DNA of 64,000 nt, taken from Incurvaria masculella. Its lineage: Eukaryota; Arthropoda; Insecta; Lepidoptera; Incurvariidae. Of this stretch, positions 19,714 to 30,410 are shown in pieces. The stretch spans positions 3,293,501 through 3,357,500 of the forward strand of contig OX335659.1 in the NCBI GenBank assembly GCA_946894095.1. Direction: 5' to 3'. Made by a program: the position numbers and the translations under genes. Below the pieces are notes generated by a model that ran no database searches, was not told the DNA's origin, and saw only the letters and a list, made by a program, of their open reading frames with translations. Numbering within the stretch: the stretch's first letter is position 1; every line of letters starts with the position of its first letter.

Positions 19714-20800
19714 TTAAGGTGGCCCAACCCGGGCGGGACTAACTCATTCGCGGGCACGGTACAAAACCGTGCTGTCGCGCTCTGGGACCTTCTATGTTTC
19801 AAAGAAAAAGACAGGCTCCGTGATGAGGAAGATGCTAAATGTCCACGAAAAAGACAATGTGCATAGTGTATGATTTGGTAAGATTTACGAAAATTTTTAT
19901 TACAAAACGACTTATAGCTAAAAGTAAACCACGACCGCTGTAGTCCAAAATCTAACAGAAACCAAATAGATTATAAGTCTTTATTAAGGTGGCCCAACCC
20001 GGCGGGCCTAACTCATTCGCGGGCACGGTACAAAACCGTGCTGTTACGCTCTGGGACCTTCTATGTTTAAAAAAAAAGACAGGCTCCGTGATGAGGAAGA
20101 TGCTAAATGTCCACGAAAAAGACAATGTGCATAGTGTATGATTTGGTAAGATTTACAAAAATTTTTATTACAAAACGACTTATAGCTAAAAGTAAACCAT
20201 ACCGCTGTAGTCCAAAATCTAACAGAAACCAAATAGATTATAAGTCTTTATTAAGGTGGCCCAACCCAGCGGGCCTAACTCATTCGCGGGCACAGTACAA
20301 AACCGTGCTGTTACGCTCTGGGACCTTCTCTGTTTCAAATAATAAGACAGGCTCCGTGATGAGGAAGGTGCAACATGTCCACAAAAAAGCCAATGTGCAT
20401 AGTGTATGATTTGGTAAGATTTACGAAAATTTTAATTTCAAAACGACTTATAGCTAAAAGTAAACCACGACCGCTGTAGTCAAAAATCTAACAAAAACCA
20501 AATAGATTATAAATCTTGATTAAATAAGCTATGTCTGATGACTAATCTTTTTAAGATGTTCTTACTTTATCATTACGTAATCCACCTCCAAAGTTATTGT
20601 ATAAAACGCCCGAAAAAATCGAACTTTCGGACCTAATAACTTAGAAACCAAACACAATTTTACAATGCCAATGGTCATCAGACATCTAGTTCGATCAAAT
20701 AAAGCTATTTTGAGCAAAATTTTGGATCTCTGATAAGAAATATGGGCGTTATCTTCTTTCCCCTTTTGTATGGGGAGATGAGCGGGATGGGCCGCCTTAA
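19714..20800 (-). mobile_element. TTAA MITE (family B) with two extra tandem half-units
   Basis: A full-length 550-bp copy (20251-20800, reverse orientation to 340-889) is preceded by two head-to-tail half-copies that start at 19714 and 19984. Each half begins with TTAA plus the GGTGGCCCAACCC end and stops exactly at the element's internal TTAA (20520-20523 in the full copy). There the next half begins. Unit lengths are 270, 267 and 269 bp. The halves differ by few bases, so the amplification is recent. Confidence 0.88.
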
Positions 20801-20857
20801 GTCCCAAACATGTATTATCTAAAGCAGCTGGTTGTAATTTTTTTTATTTGAGTCACA

Positions 20858-21084
20858 TTAAGGGATCGATCTTTCAATCCTCAGATGGCACTTATCGGAC
20901 TGATAAACGTGTGTTAAAAGACGAATAGTTATTACCGGAGAATTAAATCTTCTATTACAATTATCTAACTGTAATTTGAGTAAGAAAAATACGGACTTAC
21001 TAAAACGAATAGATTAGCAGAGGCATAAATAAATCCATCGAATACTTATCTGGCTGATTATCAGACTATTGAAAAATCAGCTCC
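20858..21084. mobile_element. PIF/Harbinger-like MITE (family S)
   Basis: The left end TCTTTCAATCCTCAGAT and the right end CTATTGAAAAATCAGCTCC match the inverted ends of the better copy at 59648-59884 (GGGCTGATTTTTCAAT). The interior matches that copy and 42409-42690. It is non-coding and somewhat diverged. Confidence 0.7.
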
Positions 21085-21520
21085 AGCGTTTCAGAAAACA
21101 AACGATAATGGCGTTCTCCGGAAGCATTGAGTTTGCGTTAGGTCTCATTGTTGTATACGCGTGAAAAGCAAATGCGACGACGCAAAATTTAGGTTTTTGA
21201 CCCGTAAAGTCTACTTTCTAGAAAGAATTAATATATATATGAGGCTTATGCCCTAGATAAATATGTGATCTTATACAACAAAAAAGCAAATTGACTATAT
21301 CATTTATAGTTTCCAAGCGCCGGCTTAAAAACCTAGAAAAACCTATTCAATAGGTCTGTACAAATTTTTTTTTAACGAATCTAAGCAACTCATTAAAACC
21401 ATTTGACGGTAATACACTAGATACAAACTTTGATTGTTCTATTTTTCTACCGGTGTTTATTCTTAACCGACGCTAAGATAAAATGAAAATAAACCCAAAA
21501 TATTGGCAGTTAGCGTCATA
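21085..21520. other. Non-genic stretch
   Basis: No gene or repeat recognised. Confidence 0.4.
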
Positions 21521-21891
21521 TGGAGCCTTACGGTCGGCCGAAAATTTCGCCTCCCATACAAAGGTAGTTTACTAATCATTTGAAAACCACTGTTCTAACT
21601 TACTTGATATTTGGTATCTAATATTAGGCTACAAATATCTGTGTCTGCATGTCTTTGTTTTTTCGTTAGATGTATTCTGGGTCAAACCAAAGATAAAACA
21701 AAATTCGTATGAAGATTTTCTTTTTGCTTTCATTTCATTCGGTTTGGATTTTTCAAAAAAATAAAAGCATGCAGACACAGATATTTGTTACCTGATATTA
21801 GATATTAAACATCAATTTAATTAGAATAGCGGTTTCCAAATGATTAGTAAACTACGTTTGTATGGGGAGCGTAGCTTACGGGCCGTTCTTA
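21521..21891. mobile_element. Foldback MITE (family O)
   Basis: The two halves are reverse complements over about 130 bp each. Examples are TAGTTTACTAATCATTTG against CAAATGATTAGTAAACTA, and CAAATATCTGTGTCTGCATG against CATGCAGACACAGATATTTG. The outer ends include CTCCCATACAAA at the left and TTTGTATGGGGAG at the right. Non-coding; single copy in the window. Confidence 0.8.
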
Positions 21892-22457
21892 AGCAAAAAG
21901 CGTAGACTGTACAGGAATTATGACTTACACGTAAACCCAAAATGTGTGTTATCTAACCGGCGATGCACGCTCGACTCTTAATGCTTTACACAGTGTTAAA
22001 TCACGAATTGACTATTTGATTTGATTTGCGACGCGACCCAACTCCCACAAAGGAATACCCGCCCCCTTTCATTATGGATGACCCTTACACAGTCGAAGGA
22101 CCAAAACCCATTTCCTAAATGGTTTAATTTTAAATGAAACAGTCTCCCGATTCGACCGAACCCGACGTCGGACAACTTCTGGATTCGGAATGTTGCCAGT
22201 TGTAAAATGTCTGTCTGGGAACTCGGTTTTGAATCGAACGAAAGTTTAATTGGTGCGTGCGATTGACAGTTCTATGATCGAACAGTTTTGGAGCATGTAT
22301 CTTTTTCATGTATATGGCCGTGGATAGAGAAATTGAGAGAGTGTGCAAAATTATTTTCGAGGGAACGTTTGTATATTGCATGGAGCGTGTAATTATTTTC
22401 TCCTACAGGTCGAAACCACACAGACCTAAAATGTGGAACGGTGAAGGAATCTTATTA
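21892..22457. other. Non-genic stretch
   Basis: No gene or repeat recognised. The minus-strand frame at 22130-22381 lacks motifs. Confidence 0.4.
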
Positions 22458-22936
22458 TTAATGCCCTGTCACTAGCCAAATCGCAAAGTTAGACGAGGCA
22501 CCCCAAGTTAACTAACTAAGTCTGACGATTATAAGTGTCATTCTTACAATATATGATTCCTTGTCTAGGAATCAACCTATTTTCGTTAATGTATGTTTCC
22601 TTTTTCTATACAAAATACGTTGCGGAAACGGTGTCCATTTCCGAACTTTTTTGACTAAATGTAGAAATCTAAAAGCAAATGGAATTTTTTGTTTATGCAT
22701 ATATGCTGTTTTTGTTTATATCTATTAATCGAATTACTTTCAGATTTCTAATGAGAAAAATCAACTTTTTTATTTTTATTATTATTTAAATAAATGATGG
22801 AATCAAAAAATATTAACAATCCATTATCAGTCTGGAGTTCTATTTGGATTTGCTGAAGCGTTTCACTACATATTATTACATTTGTTAAAAAGTGAATTTG
22901 TATGGCGCGAGTAGTTGGCTAGTCCTAGCGCCTTAA
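22458..22936. mobile_element. Second TTAA-flanked MITE family (family H), copy 1
   Basis: 479 bp bounded by TTAA on both sides. The inverted ends read TGCCCTGTCACTAGCCAA at the left and TTGGCTAGTCCTAGCGCC at the right. It is nearly identical to 62410-62889 over its whole length apart from a short diverged patch near 22765. Non-coding. The TTAA flank suggests a piggyBac-type transposase, but the ends differ from those of family B. Confidence 0.85.
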
Positions 22937-23914
22937 TCTGGTTTGCTCTCGTCCTCGACCTTATGTATTACCGGCCTATCAATCAATGTAATCGGGAACT
23001 ATGCATAATTAGATTATTGCAAATGTAGTCAGGTGATTTTTGGCCAAAATAGTCAAGGAATGCCTGTATGCTAAGTTCTGAAAGTGCGCGGCAGTCGCCA
23101 CTTGTTTGGCGCCGAAAAATCAGTTTGAACCGGGTTTGGTCGTCACGTCGTTCGTTGACTGACACAGATGAATAAATAGCCTCATTTTCAGGTTTAAATC
23201 AAATAAAAATAATTATTAAAACATAAATATGGATTTAAAAAACCAAGCTAAAGATGCTTTCATTTCGTATTCAATCATTCAAAGTTTATCTGGAAGTCAT
23301 CGTATTTAATTTCTCAAAAACTCAATTATCATTATAATAAAAATATATTTCTGCAAGGAAAATGTATGCTAGTGAAAGTAATGGAAATTATTTAATCCAA
23401 ACAAAAACGATTGGTTCGTCTTAACAAGGACCCTAGATTTCTAGAAGCCTTTCAAATAACACATACCCAAACCTTCGGGAAATATGGGATTGCTTTTCGG
23501 GGTGCAGCTGTCCCTACAGAAAAATCATAGATAATCTACTATTCGTTTGCATTCGCATATAAAAGAAAGTTTGTCTCTTGCGAGATAAACATCAAAGCAC
23601 TAAGGCTAAGTGTCCTCGTTCCAGATATATCACAAAGGCAATTTACGAAAATGGGGCTTACCACATAGCTCCTGGAGTCAGGGGAAGGCTGCAGGGCGCT
23701 GAAAGTTTCCTAATAAATTATGAAGCAGATTTATGCAGAGGTGTGACTGGGAAGACGGCTGAAAGTTGTGAAATCTTCAGGCGGCAGACGAGCCCGGAGT
23801 CGATTAAGCAAATGAAAAGCAGCGATAACGAAACTCAACAATACCGAGATAAGGGATCCATTGTCGTAATGATTGCTGAACATTTTTCGGTCTTTCGTTT
23901 ACTATGTTTATCTC
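22937..23914. other. Non-genic stretch with an unassigned open frame
   Basis: About 980 bp without a recognised gene. A frame opens at 23578 and runs into the MITE at 23915. Its ~110 codons before the MITE contain YENGAYHIAPGVRGRLQG, but I cannot match it to any family and see no start context or splice sites. Confidence 0.35.
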
Positions 23915-24463
23915 TTAAGGTGGCCCAACCCGCTCGACTCCCCATACAGACGGGGAAAGAAGATCACGCCCATATTTCTTATCGGAGATCCCAAATTTTG
24001 CTCAAAATTTATTTATTTCATCTAACTAGATGTCTGATGACCGTTGTCATTGTAAAGTTGTGTTTGGTTTCTAAGTTATAAGGTCCGAAAGTTCGAATTT
24101 TTCGCGCGTTTTATGCAATAACTTTGGAGGTGGATCACGCAATGATAAAGTAAGAACATCTTAATAAGCGTAGTCATCAGACATAGCTTATTTAATCAAA
24201 ATTTATAACCTATTTGATTTTTGTTACATTTTTGACTACAGCGGTCGTGGTTTACTTTTAGCTATAAGTCGTTTTGAAATCAAAATTTTCGTAAATCTTA
24301 CCAAATTATTCACTATGCACATTATCTTTTTTGTGGACATGTTGCATCTTCCTCATCACGGAGCCTGCCTTTTCTTTGAAACAGATAAGGTCCCAGAGCG
24401 CAACAGCACGGTTTTGTACAGTGCCCGCGAATGAGTTAGTCCCGCCGGGTTGGGCCACCTTAA
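23915..24463 (+). mobile_element. TTAA MITE (family B), full length
   Basis: 549 bp with TTAA at 23915-23918 and 24460-24463. The ends GGTGGCCCAACCC and GGGTTGGGCCACC are perfect reverse complements over 13 bp. Same orientation as 340-889. Confidence 0.9.
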
Positions 24464-24489
24464 AAAGGCACAGTCTCAGACCCAAAGGC

Positions 24490-24760
24490 ACGACAACTCG
24501 GGTTTAGATTTTCAGATTAAGCAACACTGGGCGCGATCGAGCTCAGCGTGGTTGACTATTCGCCCGCTAACGACCCTCGGGTTTAGATATTTACATTAAG
24601 CAACACCTGGCGCGATCGAGTTCCGGGTGTATGACTGTTCCACCGTTACGGCTGGCCGTAGTTTGGATTTAACGTAAAACTGTAGGCCACCTTGCTTATC
24701 TACTACAATAGTTAGGATTAGTACCATCGCTTTGATGGACAGATACTCTTACATTTCGTA
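24490..24760 (+). mobile_element. SINE, 5S-type head present twice in tandem
   Basis: Two successive segments carry the 5S-like block: AGATTAAGCAACACTGGGCG at about 24514 and ACATTAAGCAACACCTGGCG at about 24592. Each is followed by CGATCGAG and a TTGACTATTCG or ATGACTGTTCC stretch. The shared body then follows (GGCTGGCCGTAGTTTGGATT, a diverged GTACCATCGCTTTGATGG). The head is diverged but duplicated. Confidence 0.6.
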
Positions 24761-25419
24761 TCGTTATCATTTTTGAGAGACGTGTTCCATGAAACTATAA
24801 TCAAAAAACTATTTTGCGTTCATACAATTTCGTATTGGTAATGATGCGGGCTATTTGGTTCTAGGTGTTGGTCAGTTCAGAATACGGAGATTAAAGAGTC
24901 ATAATCTCATACAGTATTATTTAGGTTGCTCTCAAACCATTGTACTCTTATTTTTTCTGTAGATGGGAAGTAAAGGAATAATGTGATTGATTTTTTATTT
25001 TTATATTTATAAATAAAAACAATTTTGTATTGAGACTCCCGGTGAAGTTTATTTTCGGTTCTTCTTCGTCCGTGGCATAGATTAAAGGGGGAGGGAATAC
25101 CGTCTCGGAATAATATCGGTGGCTAATAAAATTCCTAACCGACAGACCAACAATCAAACCTGGCATCCATGCAGCTTGCTCCCCCTGTACGAATGAATTG
25201 TGGAACGATAAGTTGGAAGCTTGTGGAACCTTGTGAAGTCACTAATCGACCACTGTACCACAGAATATGTATAGGATGACATCCAGTAGCTCAACTTCAT
25301 ACAAAGTCCCGATTTCGTGCACCTGCACAGGCACAATTCGCTTGTATGGGCTCTAAACTAGTTTCCCGGTGCTGAACTGTCGCGAATGGTCCTTCGAGTT
25401 CATCTTTTAAAAAATAACA
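24761..25419. other. Non-genic stretch with a short dispersed block
   Basis: The block AGGTTGCTCTCAAACCATTG followed by TACTCTTA at about 24923 recurs at about 38748. No gene recognised. Confidence 0.4.
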
Positions 25420-25824
25420 GCGGCTCGTAGCCTAGTGGCGCGGGGACGAGCCTAGCGTACCAGAGGCCTGGGTTCAATTCCGCCATGCACCACTGTCTTT
25501 CTCTTTCCGAGTTCGACAAGTGCATTTCGTCACGAATTCGAGCTGCTCCATGGTTCGGAATCCATGTAAAACTGTAGGTCCCCTTCCCCTACTAGATGGT
25601 AGGGTTTAAGCCCGCCTGGGTTGGTACCATCGCGTTGGATGAAAATATGGTCGAAGCCGCAGTGAAAAATTGTCCGTGTTTTCCATCCAGTTCAATGTAG
25701 CCATGCTCATAAAGGGAAGGTCCTGGCATGGCACCTAATTATTTCGGGAATGTGGTGTATTGGGCTAATATCATAACGGTAGTTGTGTGATATTAGCCAT
25801 CCTTGTCAGGTCGCATAAAAAAAA
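25420..25824 (+). mobile_element. tRNA-headed SINE
   Basis: A near-complete copy. The head GCGGCTCGTAGCCTAGTGG (A box), then GGGTTCAATTCC (B box), is of tRNA type. The body follows: CTTTCTCTTTCCGAGTTCG, GGTTCGGAATCCATGTAAAA, CCGCCTGGGTTGGTACCATC. The tail is CATCCAGTTCAATGTAGCC, AAGGGAAGGTCCTGGCATGG, then a GGCTAATATC...TATTAGCC hairpin ending in AAAAAAAA. Pol III transcription from the internal promoter is inferred from the boxes. Confidence 0.9.
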
Positions 25825-26446
25825 GCAGTGCTCCGCCAATATTTAAGTGACAACCGCGAAGGTATTTATCTCAAAAATCGCCTGAGTTGAGCTACTGCTG
25901 AGGCCCCGATCGCACAGCTATATATTTACTGTGACTGTACGATCGCTTTCGGTTCACTAGCGTAATCGCACCCCGCGGCGGAAGGCAAGGTCGGCGCGGT
26001 GCGGGACGGGTTCGTCAATTGCTCTTCATTGGACGGGGTGCAGTATCAATTGGAATGCATTTCCCGCAGCGCTGTTTGCTGTAACGGGGGATCGGTGCGC
26101 TGTGTCCTCTAGCTTTGCGTTTTTATTCTATTCGAGGTTTCAGCTTATAGTCACATAGACCTACAGTTTGGCATGCCGCTTTCAAACCTATAGCTTGCAA
26201 GAGACTGTACAACTTCGCATCTATCAAATGCGATACGAGAGAGAAAGCAATTACATTGTGTGTGAGGGTAATTGGAGGAACTGCACGCACTACTCGGTGG
26301 CGGAGGCGAGCTGCTTAATTTCTGCCGTGACGACGACTGCGTGCAACTCCTTTCGAAACGTCAGGTAGAAGGTATTTAAATCTTATCTATCTTCAAAACA
26401 GTTCACGTAGTACAAAAATAATGCGTGAAAAACATGTGGCCTGCGG
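25825..26446. other. Non-genic, partly GC-rich stretch
   Basis: CpG-rich at about 25960-26060. Could be regulatory, but no start signal or coding motif was recognised. Confidence 0.35.
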
Positions 26447-26722
26447 AAAAAACCGGCCAAGTGCGAGTTGGACTCGCACACGAGAGGATCCGTACTATCG
26501 TACAAGATTTAACACAAAACACCCGCTTTTTCTATGGGGGCCCCCTTTAATATTTAGTATTCTGTTGTTTTAGCGGCAAAATAAATGCACGCTGTGAAAA
26601 TTTTAGCTGCCTTTCTATTACGGTTCATGAGATACAGCCCTGTGACAGACGGACGAACGGACGGACAGTGGAGGCTTAATAATAGAGTTCCGTTGGCACC
26701 CTTTAGGTACAGAACCCTACAA
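26447..26722 (+). mobile_element. Hairpin-ended short element (family A)
   Basis: Complete but diverged: left AAAACCGGCCAAGTGCGAGT, short (ACGG)n interrupted by GAACGG, and right TACAGAACCCTAC. Confidence 0.8.
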
Positions 26723-27061
26723 ATTATCAATAAATTCGTGGATTGGGTAGGAAAAATCGAGCTATCGTGGGGTCTTGTAAAATCCAAACGTGCGCTAGTT
26801 CAATTCGATTGGAGTCGAAGGTGGAGTGATTCCGGATTGTGATGAATAACCGACGCGTGGAGTGGGTCAAAAGAGGGTTGATATTGCGAAATAGTACTGT
26901 CCCACAAAACATTATTTTGGCCATTTTTTGTATACTACCAATATACAGACAATGTGAAATGTCATGTTATATGAGCATGAAGTATAATGTGAACTTTGTA
27001 TTTACAGTGATTTTTATTATAACTTCAATTGCGTGAATGGGATATGTAACATTGTAAGGGG
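26723..27061. other. Non-genic stretch
   Basis: No gene or repeat recognised. Confidence 0.4.
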
Positions 27062-27216
27062 AAAAACCGGTCAAGCGCGATTTGGACCCGCACACGAAAG
27101 GTTGTTTGTGTGTTTGTTTGTTTAAAAAAATCACGGTATTTTAATTATTATGGACGGACAGTGGAGGCATACTAATAGGGTTCTATTGACACCCTTTGGG
27201 TACGGCACCCTAAAAA
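27062..27216 (+). mobile_element. Hairpin-ended element (family A), internally deleted
   Basis: Both ends are present (AAAAACCGGTCAAGCGCGAT and GGGTACGGCACCCTAAAAA), but only about 155 bp remain. The central GTGAAAATTTCAGCTGCC block and most of the ACGG tract are gone. Confidence 0.7.
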
Positions 27217-27552
27217 TGACATGTAAAAGGAACTTAAATCACAGACAATTTTGATGATAATCATTTAAAATACCAATTTAATAATTTATTAAAATATCAA
27301 AATCAGAATAAAGGCTAAAGTTAGCAATGATAATCGATTTTCATTAATAAAAATACTTGTGTTTTTCATCTAAATATAAAAAAATATAAACGAACAATAG
27401 ACTGAGATTGTTTATTAATTTTGTTGTGGAGGGTTGTTCCACTTGTTCCATCCGTCTTTTTAAAATGTCTACATGTTCAGATTTTATAAATTTCTAATTT
27501 ATCTCTATAAAGAAGAATACTGAATACTTACGATTCGAAAATCTTGTGAATT
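27217..27552. other. Non-genic AT-rich stretch
   Basis: No gene or repeat recognised. Confidence 0.4.
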
Positions 27553-27867
27553 GAGCAGCTTGTAGCTTAGGGTCGTGTGGACTGGCCTTCTATGCCAGAG
27601 GCCATGGGCTCAAATACCAGCCTCGTTCATCACTTCACATTATTCCTCTTTATGGGTAAGAAAAGTGCATATCATTACGAATGGTTCGAAATCTATGTAC
27701 AACCGCTGTAAATCCCCTTTCTCTACTACATAGGTGGTACTCGTAGTATGATGTAGCGGTGCTCATAAAGGGAAGATCCTGGCATGGCACATATTTCCTT
27801 CGGGAATGCGGTAAATTGGGCCAATATGACGATGGGTGTGTTATTATCAATCCATCTCTAGTTTTTA
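27553..27867 (+). mobile_element. tRNA-headed SINE, diverged
   Basis: The head GAGCAGCTTGTAGCTTAGGG and B box GGGCTCAAATACC are followed by a shortened body and by AAAGGGAAGATCCTGGCATG in the tail. The segment holding CCCGGGTTGGTACC is lost. It lacks a clear A-rich end. Confidence 0.7.
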
Positions 27868-27919
27868 AAAAAAGTCGATAAAAATAGATTGTCTCAATGG
27901 GGAGGACGGCTGCCATACT

Positions 27920-28140
27920 TTAACACCAGATGGTGCCACATAAAACTATGTCACGGTTTCATTTCAAGGATATAGGTTGTTGACCAATTACATTGAGTGA
28001 ATATGAATAGCTACCTTGAAATGGATGTAAAACACGGACGATGTGATTGCCTGTGATTCGCGAGTTAACATAACCTCTACGTGATAGCTTGGCATAGTTT
28101 AATGTTACGCCATCTGATGGTACAGCTTTGAGCCGTGCAC
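27920..28140. mobile_element. Possible short MITE with imperfect inverted ends
   Basis: ACACCAGATGGTGCCACA with TAAAACTATGTCACG at the left resembles the reverse complement of the right edge (CATAGTTTAATGTTACGCC, then ATCTGATGGT). The inversion is imperfect and no target duplication was seen. Confidence 0.35.
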
Positions 28141-28415
28141 CCAATTGATGCGTTTTTCGCTAAGGATTTTGCAATCTCACTCCCTCACCTAACCTGATAA
28201 TACATACAAAACACTGGGTACGTGTTTTTCACGTCTGTAGCCACAGCAAGAGGAGCCAAATAGTCACGTGCGTGTCGTTATTTTTTGGGCGTTTTTGGGA
28301 GAAAAACGTTATTTCAGTTGTGGAAAAATGCAAAGTCGCAGAATCTCGCGAATACGGCACAGCTGTGCGGTTCTTGTGTGGTTTTTCCACTGAAGAGAAA
28401 GGAAGGTGAAGTTGC
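28141..28415. other. Non-genic stretch
   Basis: No gene or repeat recognised. Confidence 0.35.
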
Positions 28416-28665
28416 ATGCGGTCGAATCTAATTCTCCGCTATATGGTCAAAATGGCTATGTTATTGTATGGGAATCCGGCGGCACGTCGAATTCGCTTTA
28501 AAATAGCGTTCCTCACAGTCAATTCCCACAGACCCTTCGATACGTCTGCGACTATGTTTGCATGTGGCAAGGACGTTAAAGTTGGATTCGTATTTTTTGA
28601 AAATTGGAGACAGCAGGTCTCATAGTAGGCGCGCTTGATGACATATCTCCTTCCTTTAATCTATG
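28416..28665 (+). repeat. Dispersed repeat with vestigial reading frame (family L)
   Basis: It shares ATTGTATGGGAATCCGGCGG, GAAAATTGGAGACAGCAGGT and ACATATCTCCTTCC with the minus-strand copy at 15540-15845. A 69-codon frame (28416-28625) spans it, but the peptide is not recognised. Confidence 0.5.
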
Positions 28666-28673
28666 TATATGTT

Positions 28674-29521
28674 ACGGTTGAGGTGGCCCAACCCGGCGGG
28701 GCTAACTCATTCGCGGGCACTGTGCAAATCCGTGCTGTTGCGCTCTGGGACCTTCTCTGTTTCAAATAAAAATACAGGCTCCGTAATGAGGAAGATGCAA
28801 CATGTCCACAAAAAAGACAATGTGCATAGTGTATGATTTGGTAAGATTTACGAAAATTTTGATTTCAAAACAACTTATAGCTACAAGTAAACCACGACCG
28901 CTGTAGTCAAACATCTAACAAAAACCAAATAGATTATAAATCTTGATTAAATAAGCTATGTCTGATTACTAATCTTTTTAGGATTTTTTTACTTTATCAT
29001 TGCGTAATAAACCACCAAAGTTATTGTATAAAACGCGCGAAAAATTCTAACTTTCGGACCTTATAACTTAGAAACCAAAAACAATTTTACAATGCCAACG
29101 GTCATCAGACATCTAGTTCGATCAAATAAAGCTCTTTTTAGCAAAATTTGGGATCTCTGATAAGAAATATGGGCGTGATCTTCTTTCCTCGTTTGTATGG
29201 GGAGTTGAGCGGGTTGGGCCACCTTATAGAACGATGTTGGTTAAAGTCCGAAATCTTTTTTTCCTTGAAGGTAAATAAAATGTTGAAGATATACCCGTGT
29301 CGAGTGCACTAATTTCGAGTGTATGGTAAGAAAAAAAACAACCTTAACCCATTTTTTTCCAATTTTTTTCATAAAAAAAGACAAAAAAACATTTTAAAGT
29401 TCAATTTGTTTTCTTGGCATCGACTATTAATTAGTGGACTCGACATGACTATAAGGGCAGAAATCAAATCAAATTCGTGGAAAAAATATTTGGGGCTTCA
29501 ACCAACATCTGGCTTTAACCT
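28674..29521 (+). mobile_element. MITE (family U) split by a nested TTAA MITE
   Basis: The left end ACGGTT (28674-28679) and the continuation CGATGTTGGTTAAAG (from 29231) form one terminus. It matches ACGGTTAAAGCCCGATGTT at 49031 once the 28678-29227 element is removed. The right end CCAACATCTGGCTTTAACC (to about 29520) is its inverse. The internal part is about 130 bp longer than in the 49-kb copy and includes T-rich runs. Confidence 0.75.
28678..29227 (-). mobile_element. TTAA MITE (family B), nested in family U
   Basis: A full-length 550-bp copy in the same orientation as 20251-20800. Flanks are TTGA and TTAT, decayed forms of the TTAA duplication. It interrupts the family U terminus exactly at its TTAA, so it is younger than that element. 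Confidence 0.88.
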
Positions 29522-30256
29522 TTATTGTTTGATTTTGAGTTGAAATACCACTTTTATTTTTCCCTTGATAGCAATTTTTTTGAGGATATTTTAACCTTGT
29601 TGTTGTTTGTTGAATCTTCAAAATTAAATAAAAAGGAGAAATCATAATACTATTCTGGTACTCATTCATGGATGTAATATTTAAGTTTTTGGTTGCAGCT
29701 TGCTTTACGAATCTAAATTATTTTAGTCCACCTAAATCTGCATATGTTTTATGTTATTCGTAAGTGTGTATAATTTCCTTTCGATGAACGGAACCCTAAA
29801 ATGCGTCAACTGAGTGTAAACTGCTTACTTGTAACATCAGCGCTTGTACCCGTACACTGTACACAGGTGCATACTTGCGCCTTTTAAGATAAAACATTTC
29901 GCGATTTCCTAAATTATTCAACGTAGCGCTTCCCGGCGACTCGTCTTTACGGAGAGTTAATATTTAAGGGTTGCCCGAAACTCGGCTCGGCGGAGGGCCG
30001 CCATGAAAGTCGATTTTATGATTATCTGCGCCGACGGAGTAGAAATAGAAAGTTGAATTACCATTTCACTTTGAAGTGGATGTTGTCGCACGATCAAACG
30101 TTGCGGATTATTGAATCAGGAAGTCTTATAATGTCGGACGCGTGTTGTTATCGAAGGCAAGCGGTGCGGGAAAGGGGAACGTGTTTGATGATTTTTCAGT
30201 CCAGTCGAATCCCAAGAGTTGTCTTGAACTCCAATTGTACTTATGAATTAAGTGCA
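29522..30256. other. Non-genic stretch
   Basis: GAACGGAACCCTAAAA at about 29787-29802 is a lone family A right end. No gene recognised. The frame at 30053-30268 has no motif. Confidence 0.4.
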
Positions 30257-30410
30257 GTAGAACGCTAATCATCCGAGCTAATTGGGACCAGGACGTGTAT
30301 TCTTGGCATTCAGTCATTGCGGATTCAGTAGAGTTAACAGAAGAAGAATTTAGCCAAGAATACACGCCCTGGGGTGGTCCGTATAATCAAAAATCCGGAT
30401 AATCCATCCT
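30257..30410. mobile_element. Inverted-repeat element, possibly a Tc/pogo-type MITE
   Basis: CGTGTATTCTTGGC (about 30294-30307) and GCCAAGAATACACG (about 30353-30366) are perfect reverse complements. The symmetry extends outward imperfectly: ATCATCCG...GGACCAGG at the left, against GGTGGTCCG and CCGGATAATCC at the right. The outer motif resembles the ends of pogo/Tigger-like elements, an inference from memory. Confidence 0.55.

Noticed and set aside
23578..24081. 167-codon frame
   Set aside because: Its last third lies inside a TTAA MITE; the remaining ~110 codons match nothing I recognise, so it is noted as unassigned only.
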